Position numbers and translations under genes: made by a program. Shown here piece after piece: positions 33,650 through 42,790 of a DNA stretch of 42,938 nucleotides. The DNA comes from JBMNCR01 sp049366695 (lineage in GTDB: Bacteria; Bacillota; Clostridia; Eubacteriales; Alkalibacteraceae). Each line of letters begins with the position of its first letter. Positions within the stretch are counted from its first letter, which is position 1. A model generated the notes under the pieces. The model did not search any database. It worked only from the letters and a program-made list of their open reading frames with translations, and was not told the DNA's origin. The stretch covers positions 1 through 42,938 of the forward strand of contig JBMNCR010000115.1 of NCBI GenBank assembly GCA_049366695.1, read 5' to 3'.

Positions 33650-36600
33650 GGAAAAGATAAAAAATAATATAAGAATTTTTTTAGAAAAAGAATTTGTTAG
33701 ATTTTTAATAGTTGGTGGGATAAATACTATAATAGGATATTTAGTTACATTATTTTTGTTTTATATTATAAAATTTGATTATTTGACTTCTCAATTATTA
33801 AATTTTGTAATATGCTTTCCCATAGCTTACTCACTTCAGGCAATATATGCCTTTCGTACGAAGTGGTCTTTTAAGAGACTTTTAATTTATCCATTATCAT
33901 CATTGCCAAATTGGGTAATCCAGTTTGCTACACTTATACTTTGTGTAGAGGTATTTAGTATTGAAGAATATCTATCATATTTGATATCGTATATAGTCCC
34001 AATACCTATAATGTTCTTTGTTGTTAAGTTTTTGGTAAAACCTTTTAAGAGAGAGCAAAAAGATAAAGTAGTTAATAAGTATACAAAGCAGTTGTGGGTG
34101 TATAGTATAGTTTATACCGTATTATTTAGTGTGATTTATCTGGCAGGATTCTGGGATTTTATTTTTGTACAAGGGAAAAGCTTTGTTTGGAAAGATGATG
34201 GAGTTTTTCAGTACATACCATACTTATATGATATGGCACAAACGCTTAAAGGGATAATTTTGCATCCAGGGGATGGTATCCCTCTTTGGAGTTGGCAGCT
34301 TGGGTTAGGGGCAGATACTATTTTTTCGTATATTTATTATCTTATAGGTGATCCTTTGAGTATGCTTGCTGCTTTGTTGGTTCCTTTAAAACACATTGAA
34401 AAAGCATATAATATAATCGTGATTATACGCTTTTTTTTAGTAGGTTTTTCATTTTTATTATATAGTAAATATATGAGAATTAAATTGCTCCCAGCAGTTA
34501 CTGGAAGTTTGATTTATACATTTTCTTCATTCATGGTTTTTTGGGGAATTAGACATCCATATTTTATCAACGCTGCAGTTTTTTTACCATTATTATTTTT
34601 AAGTATTGAATTGATTTTTAAGAAGAAAAGCCCTTATTTGTTTATTATATTAATAGCTTTCAATGCTATAAATAATTTTTACTTTTTTTACATGAACACA
34701 TTAGCAATATTTATATATTCATTTGTAAGATATTTTTATTATAATAAAGAGAATAGAGTTAAATCTTTTTTTAATATTTTCACAAAAACAGTGGGTTACT
34801 ATATTTTAGGTATTACTCTTGCTAGTGGACTGTTTATTTCATCTGTATATGCTTTCTTAAATACTAGTAGAGGTGTTGATTATCAAATTCAGTATAATTT
34901 ATTTTCTTTAGATTATTATATAATTTATTTTAAAAGATTTTTCTTTTTTGGTTTTGAGGAAGGATTTCCTCCCATTACTATAGCCGCTATTTCATTGCCT
35001 TGTATAATTTTAAGTTGGTTTAGTAAAAAGAAACAAAATAAATCATTTAGATTACTTTGGTTGATTATGATAATTCTATTATGTTTGCCTTTCATATATT
35101 CTGTATTCAATGGGTTTAGTGCACCAAATCCCAGATGGTTATACATATATTCCATGATTGCATCATTTCTAACTGTTCTTACTTTGAATGAAATAGAATC
35201 TTACTCTAAGAAAGAAATATTATATTTAGTAGTTATATTGCTTGTTTATTCTACTCTATTTATTTTTGGAATAGAATTATTTGAAATTGAAGGAATAATA
35301 ATATCCATGATTTCTATCTTGCTATTTATATATTTCTTATATTTTAATAAAAAAAATACAAGAAGCAATATAAAAAAGGAAAATACGATATCTCAATATA
35401 TTGTTGAAAATTGGTTTTATATATTTATTGTTTTTTTAGTCTCACTAAATTTAATAACAAATACAAATTTGATTATGCAAGACAAGATATACGGTAAAGA
35501 TTTTAAAGAGTACAATACTATAGTTAAATCCTTTAAAAAGGATATTACGTCATATACTGAAGAGATTGAAGATGAATCATTCTATAGGGTAGACTATAAT
35601 GATGTTCGAAATAATAAAGGGGTTATTAACGATTTTAAAAGTCCACATTTTTTTAATTCACTACTTGATGGAGATATAGTTGAATTTTATAATACTCATA
35701 ATATTAGTTCAGTACTGTATAAAACTGGTTATATAGGAGTGGACAACATTTCAGTGTTAGAATGTATTTTAGGTGTAAAATATTATTTGTTAAATGAAAA
35801 TGAAAAAAATACATTGCCTTATGGATTTAAAGAGTATAAAACCTATGAAGACGAAGCTATATATTACAATACTAATACTCTACCTTTAGGATTTGTTTAC
35901 TATAATTTTTTTAGTGAAGAAACTATGTTATCATTAAATGAAATAGATAGAACTCAAGCACTATTAGAAGGGGCATATATTAAAGATAGCAGTATATCAA
36001 ACATAGCTGAAATTACAGATTTTGCTGAATTATCTCAAGAAATTAATTATGAAATAAAAGAATTAAAAGATGTAGAGATTAATAATAATAAGATATCGGT
36101 ATTAAAGAAAAATGGAGAAATCATTTTAAATATTGATAGAGTAGAAAATGCCGAATTATACGTAGAAATTAATAATATACATAGAAATAATGAACTCGAA
36201 TATTTTAAAATAAAGGTGAAACATGGAAATGTACAAAAGAGCGAATTTACTCAAGGTGTAGAACATCAATATTATGTTAATAATCATGATTTCTTAATGA
36301 ATTTAGGATATAAAGAAATACATAATAATCAAATTAGTATAATATTCCCTCAAAAAGATGAGTATACCGTAGATAGTATAAAAATATATATGGTTAATAT
36401 GGAAAACTTTGATGAAAAAATCGATAATTTAAAAGAAGCTTCTTTTAAGGATATTAAATACAGTAATAATTATATAACAGGAGAGGTATCCTTGGAAAAA
36501 GATGGTATATTATTTTTATCTATCCCTTATTCATCTGGCTGGAATGCATACGTAGACGGCGAAAGAGTTGATACAATAAAAATAAATACAGCATTTACTG

Positions 36601-36746
36601 GTATCGTATTAAATAAAGGGCAGCACGAAGTTTATTTAAAATACAGGACACCTTTACTTATTCCCGCATTAATTACAAGTTTAATTGGAAGTATGGTTTT
36701 ATTTGCTATGATTATAAAAGGTAGAAATAAATTACATAAATTATGA
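33636..36746 (+). CDS. GtrA flippase-YfhO glycosyltransferase fusion protein
   Basis: A 1036-residue membrane protein with two family domains joined. Residues about 18-140 are GtrA-like (PF04138): FVRFLIVGGINTIIGYL, then LNFVICFPIAYSLQAIYAF, with four helices. This is the proposed flippase for polyprenyl-phosphate sugars. The rest (about 155-1036) matches YfhO (PF09586), a GT-C type transferase: an extracytoplasmic loop with the acidic pair WKDDGVFQYIPY near its start, LWSWQLGLGADTIFSY, many helices, a large soluble region, and a final helix after SSGWNAYVDGERV. ATG 33636 follows GAGGAG by seven bases. With the upstream GT2 it forms a complete three-component glycosylation system in two genes. 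In Bacillus these three functions are separate genes. Confidence 0.9.
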   Translation: MSGIKEKIKNNIRIFLEKEFVRFLIVGGINTIIGYLVTLFLFYIIKFDYLTSQLLNFVICFPIAYSLQAIYAFRTKWSFKRLLIYPLSSLPNWVIQFATLILCVEVFSIEEYLSYLISYIVPIPIMFFVVKFLVKPFKREQKDKVVNKYTKQLWVYSIVYTVLFSVIYLAGFWDFIFVQGKSFVWKDDGVFQYIPYLYDMAQTLKGIILHPGDGIPLWSWQLGLGADTIFSYIYYLIGDPLSMLAALLVPLKHIEKAYNIIVIIRFFLVGFSFLLYSKYMRIKLLPAVTGSLIYTFSSFMVFWGIRHPYFINAAVFLPLLFLSIELIFKKKSPYLFIILIAFNAINNFYFFYMNTLAIFIYSFVRYFYYNKENRVKSFFNIFTKTVGYYILGITLASGLFISSVYAFLNTSRGVDYQIQYNLFSLDYYIIYFKRFFFFGFEEGFPPITIAAISLPCIILSWFSKKKQNKSFRLLWLIMIILLCLPFIYSVFNGFSAPNPRWLYIYSMIASFLTVLTLNEIESYSKKEILYLVVILLVYSTLFIFGIELFEIEGIIISMISILLFIYFLYFNKKNTRSNIKKENTISQYIVENWFYIFIVFLVSLNLITNTNLIMQDKIYGKDFKEYNTIVKSFKKDITSYTEEIEDESFYRVDYNDVRNNKGVINDFKSPHFFNSLLDGDIVEFYNTHNISSVLYKTGYIGVDNISVLECILGVKYYLLNENEKNTLPYGFKEYKTYEDEAIYYNTNTLPLGFVYYNFFSEETMLSLNEIDRTQALLEGAYIKDSSISNIAEITDFAELSQEINYEIKELKDVEINNNKISVLKKNGEIILNIDRVENAELYVEINNIHRNNELEYFKIKVKHGNVQKSEFTQGVEHQYYVNNHDFLMNLGYKEIHNNQISIIFPQKDEYTVDSIKIYMVNMENFDEKIDNLKEASFKDIKYSNNYITGEVSLEKDGILFLSIPYSSGWNAYVDGERVDTIKINTAFTGIVLNKGQHEVYLKYRTPLLIPALITSLIGSMVLFAMIIKGRNKLHKL

Positions 36747-36808
36747 CATAAGCTTACAGTATATGATAAAATATATTTATACTAAAATATTTAAAAAATA
36801 GGTGTAAT

Positions 36809-39184
36809 ATGAAAAAAAATAATAACTTAATAATTAAATCTATGATTATACTGTTTTTATATGTTATAGGATTAACTATTTCTTTCTTTACAAGTTTATA
36901 TACTATTAATTATGTATATTCTTTTGGTTACATTAGGGTGTTTTTTGATGTTGCACTTGCTGTAATACTAATAAAGTTAGTAATTATAATGATTACATAT
37001 AAGTACTCATTAAAGTCTACTAAGACAAATCATATTCTTGTTATTGTCTCTCTTTTTAATTTAGCAAATATTGTGTTGTTGTATTATATTAAGATTGAAT
37101 ATGTTTTTGAAGTGGCAACATTAAATTATTTATTTGATATTATTCTTATAAGTATATCTCATGCAATAAAATATGTGCTATATAAAGAAGGCGACAAAGA
37201 TGAATTAATAAATATAAATGATGCAAAAGAGTTTGCTTTTTTTGAAGACCCTTTTGAAGAGGGTTTAACAAATAAAAATACTATTGTAGCCGAAGAGGAT
37301 CCTTTCATTAGAATATCTTCAAATGAACCAAAAGAAATCGTAGAGCAAATAAATCACAAGAAAAATAACAAAGAGAATAAAGAGATTAATGCAAATAATT
37401 TTGAAGATTCATATGAAGAGGATTTAATACATAAGGATACTATCGTAGCAAAAGAAGATTTGATAAGTAAAATGTTTACAAGAAAATCGAAAAAAAGCGT
37501 AGAGAAAAATGATCAGAGAAAAAACAGCAAAGTAGAAAAAGAAATTCATACAAAAAATATAGAAAATTCATTAGAAGAAAATTTAATATATCAAGAGGCG
37601 AGTATCTCTGAAGAAGAACTGTTGGACAGAATATTTTCGGAAAAATCAGAACCTAATGTAGAAATAGATAGTAATGAGAGACATATAACAGATAAAAAGA
37701 TTAATACAAATGATAAATACTCAAAAGAAGATGTTTTTATTGATTTTGATACAAATACAGATTTAGAGGATTTCTATAGTGATACTGAAATTGATTCTGA
37801 TTTAGAAGATTTTAATTTGGGTTTGGATATAGACATTAACTTAATGGAATTTGATAGTCATAATATTAATAGTGAAATAAGTTTAGATATGAAAACATTA
37901 ATAATAGCAAAAAATATTGAAGAACACTGTTATATGAAATTAAAGGAAGATATTTCAAATAGTACGGTTTTTAATCTAGACTCTAATAATAATGGGTATG
38001 GAGACTTTAATGGAAATTTAACTATATTAGAAAATATCATTAGTGAGAATAAATTTGATGATATAGCAATACATTCACAAAATATTTTTAGATTAGAATT
38101 TTTAGATATATTAGAAACAGTTAATAAATTTTCTCTTAGTATAAGTTTAGTACAAAGTGAACAAGAAAAATTTAGTATAATTCATTTATTAACTATTAGA
38201 GATATCATTAAATCATTCCCGCTTAATGTTAATTATGACAGTGATATACATGCAAATAATGTTTTGTTGCTATTTACTGGATACTATTGTGAGGGAATAA
38301 TACGGGAATTGATTAATAATATTAACATAATAACTATTATAGACTGTGATAGCATTATAAATAAAATTAGAGATATATTTGGAGATAATGAAAAGATAAC
38401 ATATATAAATTTTGAAGATGAAAGTGAACTTGAAAATGAGCTTTCTTCTCAAAATTATGATTATTTAATTTATTCTTTACAGTTAAAAGATACAAATTTA
38501 TGTGAAAGTGAGATAAAAGTAGCTATCGATAAGAATATTATTTTTAGTAAAAGGATTTTAAGCTTGGTAGAAGATAAAATACAAAAATTTGTTTTTATTT
38601 CATCATCAAAAGCTAACAAACCTGTGTCAGTACTGGGAGCGTGTTATAAAAATGTTGAAGTTATGGTACAGGCTATTAATAAATATACAGAGATAAATTA
38701 TCAGATTATTCGATTACCTGAGGCAATTACAAGGTATAGTCCTTTGTTGTCATGTGTAGATGGTGAAAACATTATAGAAGTAGACATTAATGAGGCGTTT
38801 TCAAATATGTATACTACTAAAGAGGCAGCGAAGTTTTTAACAGGATTAATACAACTTAATGATCCGGTTATAATTTATATGGGAAGTCAATCGAGTTTAC
38901 CTGAATTATTTAAGCAATTCAATTGTAATATAATGAGTCAGGAAGAATTATCTATTAACTTAAAAAATAAAAAATATCCTATGCAATTATATACGGATTC
39001 AATATTTGAACGTGAAGAATATGAAATAATCAGCTATCCATACGTATATAAAATGTTAATAGAAAACACGGATTATTTTATAGTTTTGAAAATTATAAGT
39101 ATTATGGAAAATAAATTAAAAGAAGAGTCAGATGAAGTATGTAAGGATTACTTAAGACAATTAGCACTAGGCTATCAAGGATAA
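36809..39184 (+). CDS. Degenerate FlaA1/CapD-like membrane protein with tandem-repeat insert
   Basis: A 791-residue protein of uncertain function. Four membrane helices (about 8-33, 43-63, 74-93, 100-124) are followed by an acidic low-complexity region. This holds three repeats of about 53 residues (from 145, 198 and 251), each beginning with an F/I-E-D/N core, then an Asp-rich stretch with two DLEDF motifs. The C-terminal half resembles the two Rossmann domains of FlaA1/WbpM/CapD nucleotide-sugar dehydratases: LLTIRDIIKSFP at the coreceptor-domain end, FVFISSSKANKPVSVLGACYK where the family has ISTDKAVNP and MGATK, and MYTTKEAAKFL for the MTI-x-EA block. The glycine-rich cofactor loop is degraded (FTGYYCEG, 489-496) and the catalytic Asp of TDK is Ser600. 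It is therefore probably a pseudoenzyme. Family assignment is by motif order only. Confidence 0.7.
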   Translation: MKKNNNLIIKSMIILFLYVIGLTISFFTSLYTINYVYSFGYIRVFFDVALAVILIKLVIIMITYKYSLKSTKTNHILVIVSLFNLANIVLLYYIKIEYVFEVATLNYLFDIILISISHAIKYVLYKEGDKDELININDAKEFAFFEDPFEEGLTNKNTIVAEEDPFIRISSNEPKEIVEQINHKKNNKENKEINANNFEDSYEEDLIHKDTIVAKEDLISKMFTRKSKKSVEKNDQRKNSKVEKEIHTKNIENSLEENLIYQEASISEEELLDRIFSEKSEPNVEIDSNERHITDKKINTNDKYSKEDVFIDFDTNTDLEDFYSDTEIDSDLEDFNLGLDIDINLMEFDSHNINSEISLDMKTLIIAKNIEEHCYMKLKEDISNSTVFNLDSNNNGYGDFNGNLTILENIISENKFDDIAIHSQNIFRLEFLDILETVNKFSLSISLVQSEQEKFSIIHLLTIRDIIKSFPLNVNYDSDIHANNVLLLFTGYYCEGIIRELINNINIITIIDCDSIINKIRDIFGDNEKITYINFEDESELENELSSQNYDYLIYSLQLKDTNLCESEIKVAIDKNIIFSKRILSLVEDKIQKFVFISSSKANKPVSVLGACYKNVEVMVQAINKYTEINYQIIRLPEAITRYSPLLSCVDGENIIEVDINEAFSNMYTTKEAAKFLTGLIQLNDPVIIYMGSQSSLPELFKQFNCNIMSQEELSINLKNKKYPMQLYTDSIFEREEYEIISYPYVYKMLIENTDYFIVLKIISIMENKLKEESDEVCKDYLRQLALGYQG

Positions 39185-39256
39185 TTTAAAATAGTCCTTA
39201 TTTATATTTAGATGATTTTTATATAATAATATTATTTAGTTTTATTGGGGGATATT

Positions 39257-40300
39257 ATGAGAGAACATGTTAAGTTTCTATTTATGTTATTAATTAATTC
39301 GTTCGTATTATATGTTTCATATTTATTATCCAACGTGTTAAACAATTACTATACATTGGATTATGATTTTTTTAATGTAACTAATTCAAATATGTATTAC
39401 CTAATAGGAATAAAGATATTTGTCTATGTATTATTTATGTTATATCAAGTAAATAGGTACGATTGCATTAGGGCTTCGTTAGGTATAATTGCTGGAAACA
39501 TATTATCTTTGATATATATTATTAATTCAGGGTACTCTATAAACTTCTATGGGATGTACGGAATAAATACCTTGTTTGATTTAGTTTTTATCGTATTAGT
39601 ACTTACATTGTTCAATATGATTACCATAAAATACAGTTTAGCTACTGAAGGGAATAACATTAATGAACAGACTAATCTAAAGAAACAATTAAACGATTTA
39701 AATAAAAAAATAAAAGAAAAACAAGAAGTATTAGATAATCTAAACGAAAGAATCCAAGATGAAGAAAAAGACATTAATATTGAAAATGAAGATAAGTCTA
39801 AGCCTGTCAATACCATAGAATTACAAACATTGAACTGTCCAATCAAGATTGAAATTGGGGATAAGAGTAAATGTGTGGCTATGTCACATATTGAAGATAA
39901 TAATATAAATTCAAGCAATATACATAATCAAGAAAGTAAGACTGCTAACGAAATGATAAAAGAACGTGAACTAAAGCTTAAGCTAAAAGAAGAAAAAATC
40001 GAGAAAAAAGAAATTATTATTGAAAAAACAATTTCTAATTTAGAACAAATCTCTAAAACAATAAAGGACAGGATGAATTTACTGGAAGAAAAAGAAGAGT
40101 ATATTAAGAATCAATTAACAATTCTTGAAGAAAAAGAAGATGATTCATATATACATAATCAAGTTTACGAGACATTATTTAATGCTGCTGATATATCCGA
40201 TGATGAGGTGAAATTAAAAGATAAAAGCAAAGAAATTATTATTGATAAAAAAGATTTGATGGAAATTAGAAAACTGATAGAAGAAGCTACTAATAACTAA
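39257..40300 (+). CDS. Four-helix membrane protein with coiled-coil tail
   Basis: A 347-residue protein I do not recognise as a named family. The N-terminal 130 residues have four membrane helices whose order, spacing and last segment (NTLFDLVFIVLVLTLFN) resemble the neighbour at 36809 (NYLFDIILISISHAIK), so the two probably share a membrane module of FlaA1 type. The cytoplasmic rest is highly charged, with heptad-like stretches at about 137-170 and 235-305, and no enzyme domain. ATG 39257 follows GGGGGA by five bases; the TTG at 39245 precedes that site. It starts 72 bases after the upstream stop, probably in one operon. A scaffold or partner role is inference. Confidence 0.75.
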   Translation: MREHVKFLFMLLINSFVLYVSYLLSNVLNNYYTLDYDFFNVTNSNMYYLIGIKIFVYVLFMLYQVNRYDCIRASLGIIAGNILSLIYIINSGYSINFYGMYGINTLFDLVFIVLVLTLFNMITIKYSLATEGNNINEQTNLKKQLNDLNKKIKEKQEVLDNLNERIQDEEKDINIENEDKSKPVNTIELQTLNCPIKIEIGDKSKCVAMSHIEDNNINSSNIHNQESKTANEMIKERELKLKLKEEKIEKKEIIIEKTISNLEQISKTIKDRMNLLEEKEEYIKNQLTILEEKEDDSYIHNQVYETLFNAADISDDEVKLKDKSKEIIIDKKDLMEIRKLIEEATNN

Positions 40301-40524
40301 GAGTACTAACATATGATAGTATTCTGAGTTATATGTAGATTATTGAGTATAATAAAAAAATTTTTATTTAGTTTTAAATTTTTTGTTATACTTTTTTTTA
40401 TAATGGTTTTGCACAGTGAAATATAAGTTTTTTCATTACATTCTAGTAGTCCATTTAATTATTATTTCTATGGTGCTTCTATAATTTGAATATAGATATT
40501 AATATTTGTTTTAATTATCCGAAA

Positions 40525-40581
40525 ATACAATATATAGTGTAATAAATGATGCAATATAAATAATACTACAATATATACAGA
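40525..40581 (+). promoter_or_regulatory. Two NrdR-box-like sites upstream of nrdD
   Basis: Site 1 (40525-40540) is ATACAATATATAGTGT, differing from the NrdR consensus acaCwAtATaTwGtgt at one defined position. Site 2 (40566-40581) shares the core CAATATATA but has a degraded right half. The cores are 41 bases apart, close to four helical turns, as expected for paired NrdR sites. Site 2 touches the ribosome-binding site. NrdR would repress nrdD when deoxynucleotides are plentiful. Confidence 0.7.
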
Positions 40582-40591
40582 GGAGTGCGAT

Positions 40592-42718
40592 ATGATGAAA
40601 AATATTCAAAAAAGAAATGGAGCAATTGTAGATTTTGATATTGAAAAAATTAGGCAGGCAATTTTTTCTTCTGCAGAAGCAGTTGGAGGAGATGATGCAA
40701 ACGAAGCAGAAAGATTGTCAAATCTAGTAGAAATTATTGTAGATGAACAGTATGGGGTAGGAATACCTACAGTTGAAGATATTCAAGATATCGTTGAAAA
40801 AGTATTAATAGAAGCGGGACATGCAAAAACAGCAAAAGCATATATTCTTTATAGAAAAAGAAGAGAAGAACTTCGAGATGTAAGAAATTTATTTATGGAT
40901 GCAGAAAAAATGATCGATGAGTATGTTACAAACGAAGATTGGAAAATAAAAGAGAATGCGAATATGGGTTATAGTTTGCAAGGTTTAAACAATCATATTG
41001 TGGAGGCTATTACAAAAAAATATTGGCTAAATAAGATTTATAGAAAAGAATTGAGAGATGCTCATATAAAAGGTGATTTACATATACATGATTTAGGATT
41101 GTTGGCTCCTTATTGTTGTGGATGGGATATTGAAGCGCTGTTAATGAAAGGATTTAAAGGAGCACAAGGAAAGATAGAATCAGATCCTCCGTCACATTTG
41201 CAATCTTTTTTAGGACAATTAGTAAATTGGTTATATACGTTGCAAGGAGAAGCAGCAGGAGCACAAGCTGTAAGTTCGTTAGATACATACGCTGCTCCGT
41301 TTATATATTACGATAAATTAAATTACAATCAAGTAAAAAAACAAATAAGGAGTTTTATATTTAATTTAAATGTGCCAACACGGGTAGGTTTTCAGACTCC
41401 ATTTACAAATGTTACATTAGATGTAATAGCTCATCCACTATTAAAGGAACAACCCGTAATAATTGGTGGAAAACTAGAAAATAAAAAATATGGCGATTTT
41501 CAGAAAGAAATGAATATGTTCAACAGGGCATTCTGCGAAGTGATGATGGAAGGAGATGGAGCAGGCAGATGTTTTAGTTTTCCTATTCCAACAATAAATA
41601 TAACTGATGATTTTCCGTGGGACAGTGAAGTTGTAGACAGTATAATGGAGATGACAAGAAAGTATGGAACACCATATTTTGCAAACTTTGTCAATAGTGA
41701 TATGAAACCCGAAGATATACGTAGTATGTGTTGTAGATTAAGAATAGACAATAGAGAATTAAGAAAAAGAGGAGGAGGTTTGTTTGGTGCAAATCCTCTT
41801 ACTGGATCAATTAATGTAGTAACATTGAATATGGCTAGAATTGGATATTTATCAAAGGATAAAGCAGATTTTAAAAGTAGAGTGAGATATTTAATGGAAA
41901 CATCAAAAGAAATATGTGAAACTAAAAGAAGTATCTTGGAAAACTATATGGACACGGGATTATATCCATATTCAAAATATTATTTAAAAGGGATAAAATT
42001 TAGAGATGGTCAGTATTACAAGAATCATTTTAGTACTATAGGGTTAAATGGAATGAATGAAGCTTGTATGAACTTTTTAGGTAAAGATATAACTACAGAC
42101 GAAGGGCAAGAATTCTCCATAGAAATAATGGAATTTATGAATAAAGTTATACAGATATTTCAAGAAGAAACAGGTAGTTTATGGAACCTTGAGGCATCTC
42201 CAGCAGAAGGGGCAGCTTATAGATTTGCAAGATTAGATAAGAAGATGTATAACAAAATAAAAACCCAGGGTAAAAAGAATCCTTATTATACAAATTCTAC
42301 ACAATTGCCAGTTGGATATACAGCGGACGTATTTGATGCTATTAAACTACAAGATAAGTTGCAATCCTTATACACTGGAGGAACAGTATTTCATTGTTTC
42401 ATAGGGGAAGAAGTAAAGGATATAGAAACAGTAAAAATGCTAATAAAAAGAACTTTTGAAAATAGTGTCTTGCCATATTTTACAGTGACACCAACGTATA
42501 GTATCTGTATGAATCACGGTTATTTAAAAGGAGAGCAGTTCAAATGCCCAAAATGTGGAGAGGCTACTGAGGTATGGACTAGAGTAGTTGGCTTTCACCG
42601 ACCTGTACAACAATGGAATGATGGTAAGTTGGAGGAATTTAAAGACCGAAAAGAATTTAGCTTGCTCGATAGTATAGAAGATGGTGTTGGGGATATGGTA
42701 GCTTTGACGAGAGAATAA
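40592..42718 (+). CDS. nrdD: Anaerobic (class III) ribonucleoside-triphosphate reductase
   Basis: Reduces ribonucleoside triphosphates to deoxynucleotides without oxygen, using a glycyl radical. It has 708 residues. An N-terminal ATP-cone (about 3-95; IQKRNGAIVDFDIEKIRQAI) senses ATP/dATP. The barrel domain includes HIHDLGLLAPYCCGWD, NLNVPTRVGFQTPFTN and FPIPTINITDDFPW. The C-terminus has a zinc site (CMNHGY, then CPKC at 652-655) and the radical site in RVVGFHRPVQQWNDGK with Gly667. GAGGAG precedes the ATG. The activating enzyme NrdG is usually next door; none fits in the 220 bases remaining, which hold a REP-like repeat, so it is outside the window or elsewhere. This gene is unrelated to the polysaccharide locus and marks its end. 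Confidence 0.95.
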   Translation: MMKNIQKRNGAIVDFDIEKIRQAIFSSAEAVGGDDANEAERLSNLVEIIVDEQYGVGIPTVEDIQDIVEKVLIEAGHAKTAKAYILYRKRREELRDVRNLFMDAEKMIDEYVTNEDWKIKENANMGYSLQGLNNHIVEAITKKYWLNKIYRKELRDAHIKGDLHIHDLGLLAPYCCGWDIEALLMKGFKGAQGKIESDPPSHLQSFLGQLVNWLYTLQGEAAGAQAVSSLDTYAAPFIYYDKLNYNQVKKQIRSFIFNLNVPTRVGFQTPFTNVTLDVIAHPLLKEQPVIIGGKLENKKYGDFQKEMNMFNRAFCEVMMEGDGAGRCFSFPIPTINITDDFPWDSEVVDSIMEMTRKYGTPYFANFVNSDMKPEDIRSMCCRLRIDNRELRKRGGGLFGANPLTGSINVVTLNMARIGYLSKDKADFKSRVRYLMETSKEICETKRSILENYMDTGLYPYSKYYLKGIKFRDGQYYKNHFSTIGLNGMNEACMNFLGKDITTDEGQEFSIEIMEFMNKVIQIFQEETGSLWNLEASPAEGAAYRFARLDKKMYNKIKTQGKKNPYYTNSTQLPVGYTADVFDAIKLQDKLQSLYTGGTVFHCFIGEEVKDIETVKMLIKRTFENSVLPYFTVTPTYSICMNHGYLKGEQFKCPKCGEATEVWTRVVGFHRPVQQWNDGKLEEFKDRKEFSLLDSIEDGVGDMVALTRE

Positions 42719-42790
42719 GATTGAAAAGTTGGTTGCGTAGTATGTACTTGTTTGGGGCAGATTGAAAGCAATTATATTTTGGTGAAAGAA

